From NCBI RefSeq assembly GCF_003999195.1, contig NZ_RJVR01000179.1:1-64000 (forward strand): 64,000 nt of DNA. Direction: 5' to 3'. The notes beneath the pieces are model-generated. The model saw only the letters and a list, made by a program, of their open reading frames with translations, ran no database searches and had not been told where the DNA came from. The DNA is from Streptomyces soli (GTDB lineage: Bacteria; Actinomycetota; Actinomycetes; Streptomycetales; Streptomycetaceae). Below are positions 22,474 through 30,891 of the stretch, piece after piece (the first letter of the stretch is position 1; each line of letters starts with the position of its first letter). The position numbers and the translations under genes are program-made.

Positions 22474-23394
22474 TCAGGGCCGGGTGCCGCCGCGGGTGGC
22501 GATGGAGGCCAGTTCCTTCGCGGCTCCGGTCAGTGGCCGCGCCTTCGGGAACACCAGGCGCAGCACTCGGGTGAGATCGAGGCCGAGCACCGGGACGGAC
22601 ACGAGCCTGCCGTCGGCGAGTTCACCTGTGACGGCCAGTGAGCTGAGTACCGCTGGGCCAACGCCTTCGGCCACGGCGGACTTGATGGCCGTGGTGGAGG
22701 ACAGCTCCAGGATGGGCGCCGCGAGGACGCTGTCGGTGGTCCGCCGTAGCGCGCGCTCCAGGTAGCGCCTGGTGCCGGACCCGTGCTCCCTGCTCACCAG
22801 GGGTGCGGCCGCCAGCTCCTCGGTTGTGATGCCGGAGCGCCTCCGCGCCCACGGGTGCCCAGGGCTCACGATCACCGTCAGGGTGTCCCGGGCGACCGTA
22901 CGGGAGCGCAGGCCGTCCGGCACATCCGGACCCTCGATGAAACCGAGGTCCGCAGTGCCCGCCAGCACGGCGGCGGCGACATCGTCGGAGTTGCCGGTCG
23001 TCAGCGCGACCGAGGTCTTCGCGGCCGAGGCGTGGAAGGCCGCGAGCCAATGGGGCACGAGGTACTCGGCGACCGTCAGACTGGCCGCGACCGACAGCCG
23101 GCTCTCCAGCGTCTTGCGCAGGGACGTGATGCCCGCGTCCAGCGCGATGGCGGCGTCAATGGCCGTACGGGCCCAGTCGGCGACCAGTGCGCCCTCCTCG
23201 GTGAGCCGGGAACCACGCGGGGAGCGCTCCAGCAAGGGCACGCCCAGCAGCTGTTCCAGGGTGCTGATGCGGCTGCTGGCGGCGGGCTGGCTGACGTCGT
23301 GAGCACGAGCGGCGGCGCCCACGCTGCCCAGCCGCGCGACGGAGAGCAGCAGATCGAAGGCGGCCAGGTCACTGACACGGCTCGGCATGGGCAT
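22474..23394 (-). CDS. LysR-family transcriptional regulator
   Basis: 306 residues. The N-terminal winged HTH has VARLGSVGAAARAHDVSQPA and SSRISTLEQLLGVPLLERSP, the standard LysR recognition helix. The remainder is a periplasmic-binding-like effector domain (AEYLVPHWLAAF, ADLGFIEGPDVP). The effector is unknown. It starts 11 bp from the divergent ORF at 23406, the usual LysR arrangement, although that neighbour is small and uncharacterised. GTG/ATG choice is between 23394 and 23388. Confidence 0.9.
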   Translation of the reverse strand: MPMPSRVSDLAAFDLLLSVARLGSVGAAARAHDVSQPAASSRISTLEQLLGVPLLERSPRGSRLTEEGALVADWARTAIDAAIALDAGITSLRKTLESRLSVAASLTVAEYLVPHWLAAFHASAAKTSVALTTGNSDDVAAAVLAGTADLGFIEGPDVPDGLRSRTVARDTLTVIVSPGHPWARRRSGITTEELAAAPLVSREHGSGTRRYLERALRRTTDSVLAAPILELSSTTAIKSAVAEGVGPAVLSSLAVTGELADGRLVSVPVLGLDLTRVLRLVFPKARPLTGAAKELASIATRGGTRP

Positions 23395-23405
23395 AAGCCG
23401 AGCCT

Positions 23406-23813
23406 ATGACCCCATCCCGGATTGGTGCCTACCGAGTGGAGTACGAGCCCGACCCGCCGATCTTCGCGCCCCGGATCACGGTGGCCGCGGATCTGCGTTC
23501 ACCGGGAGACGCCTGGTTCGGCGCCGCCCGCCGTAGCCTCACCGGCAGGATCACGACCAATGTGTTGACCCTCGCCGTCCGGGACCTGGGACCGGGCCAG
23601 ACCGTCCTGATGACCACTTACCGATCAGACGGACACCACGTCACCACCGGCGAGCCCTTCATCGAGGCCCACACTGAAGCCGCGGACCGGCACGAGCTCC
23701 TGGAGGAACTCTGGGGCGCGCTCGCCCCGGAATTCCGGGTAGCGGTGGCGACCTTCGAACCCGGGCACCTCCCCGACGCGGCGATCCGTCACGAAGTCCG
23801 CCCTGAGGCGTGA
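23406..23813 (+). CDS. Hypothetical protein divergent from LysR gene
   Basis: 135 residues with good third-position GC bias, so probably coding. No recognised domain; predicted as a small alpha/beta protein with VLTLAVRDLGPGQTVLM and a Glu-rich helix ELLEELWGAL. No signal peptide or TM segment. Because it shares an 11-bp intergenic space with the LysR gene it is the most obvious target of that regulator. No clear Shine-Dalgarno, so the transcript may be leaderless. Confidence 0.55.
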   Translation: MTPSRIGAYRVEYEPDPPIFAPRITVAADLRSPGDAWFGAARRSLTGRITTNVLTLAVRDLGPGQTVLMTTYRSDGHHVTTGEPFIEAHTEAADRHELLEELWGALAPEFRVAVATFEPGHLPDAAIRHEVRPEA

Positions 23814-24122
23814 CTGCGCCCATCGGTAGGAAGCTCCCCGCCGAGTGGGTCGGACGCCGAAGCTGCTCGCCGCCTGCAGTTGCGAGCGTTTACGGAGCCT
23901 CCGACTCATCGGCGATCTGTGGCTCGGGGGTGGCCTGTGCCCGCGAAGGCGCCGAGCGGGAGCAGACCGCCGCCCGCATCGCCTGGCCGGACCGCGAACA
24001 CGCTTACACCGCCGCCAACCGTTCCGCCGTCAGGAAAGCCCTGCTCTGACACTGGCGGCAGCCGGAGTGGGGCGTACCGTACTGGCGTCCCGCTCGCATG
24101 ACGACTGCTTCCGGAGAGCGAA
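23814..24122. other. Unassigned stretch before the VWA gene
   Basis: No gene can be supported. The plus frame ending at 24049 has a coding-like tail (EREQTAARIAWPDREHAY..) that may be the end of a decayed gene, but there is no recognisable domain or ribosome binding site. Confidence 0.35.
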
Positions 24123-24887
24123 ATGGCCATCGATTACGTCAAGCGCCCGAGGCCGGTTCCGGAGGGGGCGGCCATCAGTTTGGAGAAGGTGCAGGCGGCG
24201 GCGCCGGGGTTGGTGAGCCTCTACAAGACGGCGAGGGTGTCGCTGGAGAAGTCGGGGTTGGCTGGGCAACGGGCTGCTGTCTATCTGGTCCTTGACCGGT
24301 CGGGGAGTATGCGGGGGCATTACAAGGACGGCGCGGTGCAGCATTTGGCGGAGCAGGTGCTGGGGTTGTCGGTGAACCTGGATGACGACGGCAGGGTGCC
24401 GGTGGTGTTCTTCTCGACCGAGATCGATGGGGTGGCCAGCATCGGGCTGGAGGACTACGAGGGCCGGATCAACGAGCTGCACGAGAGTTACGGCCATCTG
24501 GGGCGTACCAATTACCACCTGGCCATGCAGGCGGTCATCGACCATTACGGCGCGTCCGGCGCGACCGACCCCGCGTTTGTGGTCTTCCAGACCGACGGCG
24601 GCCCCACCTCCCGTACGGCCGCCGAGCACGTGCTGTGCACGGCTGCGCGGTTGCCGATCTTCTGGCAGTTCGTCGGCTTCGGGGACCCGGAGGACAAGCA
24701 GTTCGACTTCCTGCGGAAGCTGGACGATCTTCCGGCGCCGGCGAAGCGGGTGGTGGACAACGCGGGATTCTTCCCTGCGGGGGCGGATCCGCGGGCGGTG
24801 TCGGATGGGGAGTTGTACAAGGCGTTGATGAGCGAGTTTCCGGAGTGGCTGCGCGCCGCGCGGGCTGCGGGGGTCTTGTCCGGCTGA
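24123..24887 (+). CDS. VWA-domain protein (tellurium-resistance/TerF-like)
   Basis: 254 residues, cytoplasmic. A complete von Willebrand A domain with MIDAS motif DRSGSM (Asp58, Ser60, Ser62), the Thr of GRTNYHLAMQ and the Asp of FQTDGGPTS, so it should bind Mg2+ and a protein ligand. The N-terminal leader (VSLEKVQAAAPGLVSLYKTA) resembles TerD/TerF-linked VWA proteins, but no TerD gene is present. ATG 24123 has GGAGAG 6 nt upstream. It leads the co-directional series with the helical-repeat, HSP90 and TPR genes, although a 103-bp gap follows it. Confidence 0.87.
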   Translation: MAIDYVKRPRPVPEGAAISLEKVQAAAPGLVSLYKTARVSLEKSGLAGQRAAVYLVLDRSGSMRGHYKDGAVQHLAEQVLGLSVNLDDDGRVPVVFFSTEIDGVASIGLEDYEGRINELHESYGHLGRTNYHLAMQAVIDHYGASGATDPAFVVFQTDGGPTSRTAAEHVLCTAARLPIFWQFVGFGDPEDKQFDFLRKLDDLPAPAKRVVDNAGFFPAGADPRAVSDGELYKALMSEFPEWLRAARAAGVLSG

Positions 24888-24990
24888 GTTACGAGCGCGA
24901 CCTCACCCCGCACCTGGCGGGGGCCGGCGGGCATGATAATCAGTCTTCGGGGTGTGGTGTGTGGGTCCTGTGGGCCAGGAGGGGGTTGTT

Positions 24991-25989
24991 GTGGCATTGG
25001 TGCGTGGTGGTGTGGAGGGCGGCGGGTCGGCGTCCTGGTTGAAGCGGTGGGGGCCGCGGCCGATGGCGCGGTTGGATCCGGCGGTGGGGGATCCGGAGCT
25101 GGCGGAGTTGCGGAAGGCGGCGAAGGCGAAGGACTGGGCGGGGATGCGGGGGCGGCTGGAGGCCGTGCCCGATGGGTGGGACCGGACGTGGCTGCTGGTG
25201 CATGCGGTCAAGGTCGCGGGGATCGAGGGGTGGATACCGGAGGCGATCGCGGCGGAGCCGGAGTCGGCGCTCGCGGTGCTGACGTCGGGCGCGCGGCAGA
25301 TCGAGTGGGCGTGGGAGGCACGTACGGGGGCGCGAGCCCAGCATGTGTCGCGGGAGCGGTTCGAGGTGTTCCACGAGCGGCTGCGGGTGGCGGAGGAGCT
25401 GCTGTACGACGTCGCCGAGCGTGAGCCGGAGTGGGTTGCGCCCTGGTACTTCCTGCAGGTCGCAGGGCGGGGGCTGCAGGTGGGGCCGGAGATCGCGCGG
25501 TTGCGCTTCGAGGCGTCCGTGCGGCGCTGCCCGGGCCATCCGGGGGCGCACCGGCAGCAGTTGCAGCAGGTGTGCCACAAGTGGGGCGGCTCGCATGAGC
25601 AGATGCACGCGTTCGCCCGGGAGTCGATGCTGAGCGCGCCCGAGGGCAGCGCGCTGGGGGAGCTGGTCGCGATCGCGCACCTGGAGCACTGGCTCGACCT
25701 GGACGAGGACGGCGCCGGCCACTCGTACATGTACCAGGACGACGTGGCGGAACAGCTGCGGGAGGCCGCGGAGCGGTCGATCTGGCACCCGGACTTCGGG
25801 CGGCCGCGCGGCTGGATCGAGACGTACAACACCTTCGCGATGGCGTTCTCGCTCGCGGGCGAGAAGAAGGCGGCGGCCGAACTCTTCGCCGCCATCGGCG
25901 GGATCGTCACACCGTTCCCGTGGCAGTACATCAACGGTGCCGACCCGACCGTGCCGTTCCGCGCCCTGCGTTCCGATGCCGGACGCTGA
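24991..25989 (+). CDS. Uncharacterised helical-repeat (TPR-like) protein
   Basis: 332 residues, no TM segment. Repeated amphipathic helices with Trp/Glu pairs (LRKAAKAKDWAGMRGRLEAV, VAEREPEWVAPWYFLQVAGR, FNTFAMAF-like ends) suggest a TPR/Sel1-like solenoid; no standard domain is recognised. GTG 24991 follows GGAGGGGG; the frame is open further upstream to 24952 but without a site. The stop lies 40 bp before the likely HSP90 start. Probably an adaptor for one of the neighbouring proteins; this is inference. Confidence 0.72.
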   Translation: MALVRGGVEGGGSASWLKRWGPRPMARLDPAVGDPELAELRKAAKAKDWAGMRGRLEAVPDGWDRTWLLVHAVKVAGIEGWIPEAIAAEPESALAVLTSGARQIEWAWEARTGARAQHVSRERFEVFHERLRVAEELLYDVAEREPEWVAPWYFLQVAGRGLQVGPEIARLRFEASVRRCPGHPGAHRQQLQQVCHKWGGSHEQMHAFARESMLSAPEGSALGELVAIAHLEHWLDLDEDGAGHSYMYQDDVAEQLREAAERSIWHPDFGRPRGWIETYNTFAMAFSLAGEKKAAAELFAAIGGIVTPFPWQYINGADPTVPFRALRSDAGR

Positions 25990-26029
25990 GTCCGCCGCCG
26001 CCCCGCCACTGACCGAAAAGGCCCCTCAG

Positions 26030-27853
26030 GTGTCCCAGCCCCAAACAGCTCACACATTCCAGGTCGACCTGCGCGGCCTGGTGGACCTGCTGTCCCATCA
26101 CCTCTACTCCAGCCCCCGCGTCTACCTGCGCGAGCTGCTGCAGAACGCCGTGGACGCGATCACCGCCCGGCAGGCCGTACAGCCCGGCGCCCCGGCCCGG
26201 ATCACCGTACGCACCGGCGACTCGCTCACCGTCACCGACAGCGGCATCGGCCTGAGCGAGGCCGACGTACACAGCTTCCTGGCCACCATCGGACGCAGCT
26301 CCAAGCGCGCCGCCGAGGGCGAACTCGAGGCGGCCCGTGGGGACTTCATCGGGCAGTTCGGGATCGGGCTGCTCGCCTGCTTCGTCGTGGCCGACGAGAT
26401 CACCGTCATCAGCCGGCACGCGATCACCCCCGGGGCTCCGGCCGTGGAGTGGCGCGGCCGCTCCGACGGCAGCTACACCATCCGTACGCTGCCGCCCGAA
26501 GCCATGCCCGAGCCGGGCACCACCGTGACGCTGACACCGCGCGCCGACGGCACCCAGTGGACCCGCCCCGACCAGGTGACCGCGCTCGCCAGGCACTACG
26601 GCGGACTGCTGCGGCACGAGGTCACCGTCGTCGACCCACAGGGCACCAGCACGCGGATCAACGACACGCCGCCGTGGGAGCAGGCCCACGGCTCGCCGCT
26701 GGCGCGCCGGGAGGCGCTGGCCGAGCACTGCCGTACGACCTTCGGCTTCACGCCGCTGGACACCATCGACCTCGATCTGCCGGTCGCGGGTCTGCGCGGG
26801 GTCGCGTACGTACTGCCGACGGCCGTCAGCCCGTCGGAGCGGGCGGGGCACCGCGTACACCTCAAGGGCATGCTGCTGTCCGATCAGGCGACGGAACTGC
26901 TGCCCGACTGGGCGTTCTTCGTACGCTGCGTCGTGGACTCGACCAGCCTGCGCCCGACGGCCTCGCGCGAGGCGCTGTACGAGGACGAGACGCTGGCCGC
27001 GATCCGCGACGCCCTCGGCGTGCGCATCCGCGACTGGCTCACCGGGCTGGCCGCCAGCGACCCGGCCCTGCTGCACCGGTTCATCGACAGCCACCACCTG
27101 GCCGTCAAGGCGCTGGCCCGGTACGACGACGAGCTGCTGCGGATGCTGCTGCCCTGGCTGCCGTTCGAGACCACCGACGGGAATGTGACGCTGGAGGAGT
27201 TCGCCCGGACCCACCGCACGGTCCTGGTCACCCGCAGCGTCGAGGAGTTCCGCCAGGTCGCGCCCATCGCGGCGGCCGCCGGCCTGGGCGTCGTGAACGG
27301 CGGCTACACCTACGACCGGGACCTGGTGCACCGGCTCCCCGAGATCCGGCCCGGCACCACCGTCACCGACCTGGACCCGGCCACGGTCACCGCGCACCTG
27401 GACTCGGTCGACACGTCCGCCGAACTCGCGGCCGCCGCCTTCCTCAGCATCGCGCGCGAGACGATCGGCGCGTACGAGTGCGACGTCGTCCTGCGCAGCT
27501 TCCAGCCCGTGACTGCGCCCGCGCTGCTGCTGGACAACCGCGAGGCCCGCCACGAGCGGACCCGGGCCGGCCTGGCCGAGAGCAGCGACGGGCTGTGGGC
27601 CGACATCCTCGGCTCCCTGCGGTCCGAGACGCCCCGCGCCCAACTGGTGCTCAACCACCTCAACCCGCTGGTGCGCCGCGCCGCCACGATCACCGAACGC
27701 GGACTGGCCGTCACCACCGCCGAGGCGCTGTACGGGCAGGCCCTGCTGCTCACCCGCCGCCCGCTGCGGGCCGCCGAGAGCGCGCTGCTCAACCGGGCCT
27801 TCATCGGCCTCCTCACCCACGCCATGCACGACCAGGAAAAAGGGGAGCTGTGA
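26030..27853 (+). CDS. HSP90-family chaperone ATPase
   Basis: 607 residues. The GHKL ATP site is complete: RELLQNAVDA (Glu35 catalytic, Asn39 Mg2+), VTDSGIGLS, GQFGIGLLACFVV. The middle domain has the conserved Arg of LRPTASREALYEDE that contacts the gamma phosphate. The C-terminal third is divergent and ends without MEEVD. It is related to, but clearly distinct from, housekeeping HtpG. GTG 26030 (VSQPQTAHTFQVDLRGLVDL) has AAAAGG upstream and matches family starts; the longer frame to 25937 overlaps the previous gene. The stop overlaps the TPR gene (TGATG), so the two proteins are made together. Confidence 0.9.
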   Translation: MSQPQTAHTFQVDLRGLVDLLSHHLYSSPRVYLRELLQNAVDAITARQAVQPGAPARITVRTGDSLTVTDSGIGLSEADVHSFLATIGRSSKRAAEGELEAARGDFIGQFGIGLLACFVVADEITVISRHAITPGAPAVEWRGRSDGSYTIRTLPPEAMPEPGTTVTLTPRADGTQWTRPDQVTALARHYGGLLRHEVTVVDPQGTSTRINDTPPWEQAHGSPLARREALAEHCRTTFGFTPLDTIDLDLPVAGLRGVAYVLPTAVSPSERAGHRVHLKGMLLSDQATELLPDWAFFVRCVVDSTSLRPTASREALYEDETLAAIRDALGVRIRDWLTGLAASDPALLHRFIDSHHLAVKALARYDDELLRMLLPWLPFETTDGNVTLEEFARTHRTVLVTRSVEEFRQVAPIAAAAGLGVVNGGYTYDRDLVHRLPEIRPGTTVTDLDPATVTAHLDSVDTSAELAAAAFLSIARETIGAYECDVVLRSFQPVTAPALLLDNREARHERTRAGLAESSDGLWADILGSLRSETPRAQLVLNHLNPLVRRAATITERGLAVTTAEALYGQALLLTRRPLRAAESALLNRAFIGLLTHAMHDQEKGEL

Positions 27854-30801
27854 TGCTGGACACCCCGGAAGCCGTTTTCGAGGCGCTGCGCGAGAACCAC
27901 GAGCGGCCGTACGGACTGCCGCGCACCGTGACCGCCGAGGAACTGGTTGAGGCGGCAGAGCAGTTCGAGGCGCCGGATGCCCTGGTGACCGCGCTGCTGG
28001 AGCTGATGGAGGCGTACGAGTACACCGGCGAGCACCGCAAGTCGCCGGTGGTCTTCGCCCGCATTCTGCAGGTGTGGGACAGCAAACCCGAGGCCTTCAG
28101 TGAATGGGAGTCCCGGCAGGTCTTCTGGCGCTTCAAGTGGGTCACGACCTCGCTGCTCCAGGTGCCCGACATCCCGCTGACCGCGATCCAGCGCTGGACC
28201 GACCAGATGCGGGACCGCTACCGCGACGCCGGGCACGGCATGCAGCCGGTGGCCGCCATGCGCCACCGGGTCGCCGCCCACACCGGATCCGGCGACTTCG
28301 CCGCCTACGACCTGTGGGTGACCCGGCCGCGCGACGCCATGAGCGACTGCAAGGCCTGCGAGATCCGGCACCGGGCACTGCACCACCTCCGGGCCGGCGA
28401 CGATGGGCGTGCGCTGGACGTCTGGCGCCCGGTCCTCGACGGCGGGGAGGGCTGCTCGGAGGAGCCGTACGTGAGCCAGGCCTTCGCGCTGGCGCCGCTG
28501 CTGCGGCTCGGCCGCACCGACGAGGCCCGCTCGCACCACCTGGTGGGCTACCGCTTCGCCCGGGGCAAGGCCGGGATGGCCGAAGAGGTAGGTCTGCACC
28601 TCGAGTTCTGCGCCCTGTCCCGTAACGAGGGGCGGGGGCTGGAGATCCTCGCCGAGAATCGGCCGCTGTTCGACGTGACCGGTGCCCCGCTCTCGCTCCT
28701 CGGCTTCCTCGGCGGCGTCCAGGTGTTGCTGAGCCGCCTGGTCGAGGACGGTTACGCCACGACCGCCGTTGCCGGACCGCTCGGCCGGAACTGGACCGCC
28801 GAGACCCTGCTCGCCCGGGTCGGCGCCGACGCGGCGGCCCTGGCGGCGGCCTTCGACGCCCGCAACGGCACCCCGGCCGTCGGCGACCGTCTCCGCGAGC
28901 GGCTGGCCCAGCGGCCGTTGCTCGCCGAGCCTCTGCCGCTCGGCCTGCGCACGGCGCCGGTGGCCGGGACGGTGGCTCCGGCGGTCCCGGCGGCTCATCC
29001 GGCGGCTCCCCCGGACATCACGGAGGACTTCGCCGAGCTCGTGGCTCAGGCCCGGCAGCAGTCGGACGGCGGCCACCCCGGCGCCTCCGCGCTGTGGGCG
29101 CGGATCGCCGAACGCGTGGCCGCCGACGACCACGTACACGATCCCGAAGTGGGCCCGGAGGGCGGACTGCGGGCCGACCTGGCCAAGCAGCGGGCCTTCA
29201 CCGCGTACGAGGCGGACCGGGTGGAGGACGGCAACGCGGCCATGACGGAAGCGGCCGAGCTCTACGAACAGGCCGGCCTGCCCTGGCACGTGCTTGTCGC
29301 CCGGGCCCGTATCGCCTCGGTCTCCCTGCAGTTCGGGGTGGAAGCCGCCACCCTCGCCGTCGGCGACCCCGGCACGTGGTCCGAGCTGGACGCGGTGCTG
29401 CGCGAGGCGGAGGAGCTGCTGGCAGCCACCGAGGAGGCGGGGGCCGACGAGGCCGCCGAGGCGCACCGGAAATACCTCACGGTGCTGCAGTGCCGGGCCT
29501 TCGCCGCGCGTGCCGAAGCCGTAGCGGAACTGCCCGAGATATCCGCGGCGGCGCGAGAGAGGTTCGATGCCCTGACCGCGGCCGTGCTGTCCGAGGCGGC
29601 CCGGCTCGACGTCCCCCAGCAGGCCGCCACCGCACACACGTACATCGCCGATCTCGCCGCCCGCATCGGCGACCTCGAGGAGGCGGAGGCGGAACTGCGC
29701 GCCGCCCTCGACATCATTGAGGCCGACGACACACCGTGGCGGGCCCAGCGGGCCGAAGCACTGCTGGGCCAGGTCCTGATGCAGCAGCACCGCAGCGAGG
29801 AGGCCGTCGAGTACCTGCGCCAGGCGATGGCCCGGGCCGCCCGGTACGGCGACGCCCACTTCCCCGTCGCCCGCACCCACGCGCTGCTCGGCCACGCCTC
29901 CTCCCACACCGACGATCTGGCGGGCGCCGTCCGCCACCTGTCCGAGGCGGCCGCCTGCTTCGACAGGGAGGCAAACGACAACGGCGCCGCTGAGATCCGC
30001 CTCGAACTCGCCGACGTCCTCGGCCGTTCCGGGCAGCAGGCCGACGCCGTGGCCGTGCTCGAATCTTTGGTCATGGACGACGCCGCCTCGTCGGTCGACG
30101 AGCGGCTCGTCGCCCAGGCCCGGCTCAACCTTGCCCGCGGCCTGCGCGAGTTGGACGAACACCGGGCCTCCGCCGAGCAGTTCCTGCTGCTCGCCGACGC
30201 CTCCGCCGACTGGGACGAGCAGTTCACCCACACCCTCGCCGCCGCCGAAGCCGCCGTCGCCCTGGCCCGTACGGACCGCTGGGACGCGGCCCGCACTGCG
30301 TACGACCGTGCTGTCGCCTCGCACACCAAGGCCCCCAACCCCGGCCCCGTCGGCGAGATGATGCGCCAGTTCGCGGCCCTCGTCATCGCCAACGACGGCC
30401 TCGACGGCCTCGACACCGCCCTCGGCCACCTCTCCGAGGCCGACGAGGTGCTCGCCGCCGTCCCCGAGGACGAGGAGGGCTTCGCCCACTGGTACGAGGC
30501 CGGTTCCACGCACTACCAGCGTGCCCGCGCCCTCGCCGCCGCCGAACGCTTCCCCGACGCTCTCGCCGAGATGGAACGCGCCATCGCCGCCCACGACCAA
30601 GGCGGCCCCCAAGGCGAATCCCCCCGCGCCGAAGCAGTCCGCGTCGCCGCCCTCATCGAAGCCAACGGCCTCGACTCCCCCCAAGCCGCCACCGCCCGCC
30701 TCACCCCCGCCATCCGCCGCTGCGAAGCCGCCGGCCTCCAGCACGCCGCGCGGATCCTCGTGAAGCTCCGGGCCGAGCTTGCTTCGCGTAACGCGGGGTG
30801 A
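27853..30801 (+). CDS. Large tetratricopeptide-repeat protein
   Basis: 982 residues, soluble. The N-terminal ~370 residues are helical and partly unique (PEAVFEALRENHERPYGLP). After an Ala/Pro linker the C-terminal ~600 residues are TPR-like helix pairs, for example AEAELRAALDIIEADDTPWR, EEAVEYLRQAMARAARYGDA and AGAVRHLSEAAACFDREAND. TPR proteins are the classical partners of HSP90, and this gene is translationally coupled to the HSP90 gene by TGATG with GGGGAG upstream. I infer a dedicated co-chaperone or client-recruiting scaffold. The apparent frame continues upstream to 26449 only as a shadow of the HSP90 gene. Confidence 0.85.
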   Translation: MLDTPEAVFEALRENHERPYGLPRTVTAEELVEAAEQFEAPDALVTALLELMEAYEYTGEHRKSPVVFARILQVWDSKPEAFSEWESRQVFWRFKWVTTSLLQVPDIPLTAIQRWTDQMRDRYRDAGHGMQPVAAMRHRVAAHTGSGDFAAYDLWVTRPRDAMSDCKACEIRHRALHHLRAGDDGRALDVWRPVLDGGEGCSEEPYVSQAFALAPLLRLGRTDEARSHHLVGYRFARGKAGMAEEVGLHLEFCALSRNEGRGLEILAENRPLFDVTGAPLSLLGFLGGVQVLLSRLVEDGYATTAVAGPLGRNWTAETLLARVGADAAALAAAFDARNGTPAVGDRLRERLAQRPLLAEPLPLGLRTAPVAGTVAPAVPAAHPAAPPDITEDFAELVAQARQQSDGGHPGASALWARIAERVAADDHVHDPEVGPEGGLRADLAKQRAFTAYEADRVEDGNAAMTEAAELYEQAGLPWHVLVARARIASVSLQFGVEAATLAVGDPGTWSELDAVLREAEELLAATEEAGADEAAEAHRKYLTVLQCRAFAARAEAVAELPEISAAARERFDALTAAVLSEAARLDVPQQAATAHTYIADLAARIGDLEEAEAELRAALDIIEADDTPWRAQRAEALLGQVLMQQHRSEEAVEYLRQAMARAARYGDAHFPVARTHALLGHASSHTDDLAGAVRHLSEAAACFDREANDNGAAEIRLELADVLGRSGQQADAVAVLESLVMDDAASSVDERLVAQARLNLARGLRELDEHRASAEQFLLLADASADWDEQFTHTLAAAEAAVALARTDRWDAARTAYDRAVASHTKAPNPGPVGEMMRQFAALVIANDGLDGLDTALGHLSEADEVLAAVPEDEEGFAHWYEAGSTHYQRARALAAAERFPDALAEMERAIAAHDQGGPQGESPRAEAVRVAALIEANGLDSPQAATARLTPAIRRCEAAGLQHAARILVKLRAELASRNAG

Positions 30802-30813
30802 TCCGCATGCCGC

Positions 30814-30852
30814 GGGTCCCCGCGCACCGTGCCTGCCGGTGCGCGGGGACCC
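30814..30852. terminator. Terminator between the TPR and protease genes
   Basis: A 15-bp perfect stem GGGTCCCCGCGCACC / GGTGCGCGGGGACCC with a 9-nt loop lies 12 bp after the TPR stop and before the convergent protease end, so it can serve both. Confidence 0.85.
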
Positions 30853-30891
30853 CTGTGCTGAGAGCTTGTGGCGACGCTGTCGCCTGTTCTG

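Noticed and set aside
24123-24887. A complete tellurite-resistance (ter) cluster
   Set aside because: Only the VWA protein resembles a ter component; no TerD, TerC or TerZ gene is in the neighbourhood.
26449-27852. Upstream extension of the TPR frame
   Set aside because: This part overlaps the HSP90 gene in another frame and reads as Arg/Pro-rich nonsense; the TPR protein starts at ATG 27853.
27310-30744. 1144-residue minus-strand frame
   Set aside because: Entirely antisense to the TPR and HSP90 genes, Gly/Val/Arg-rich, no domain.
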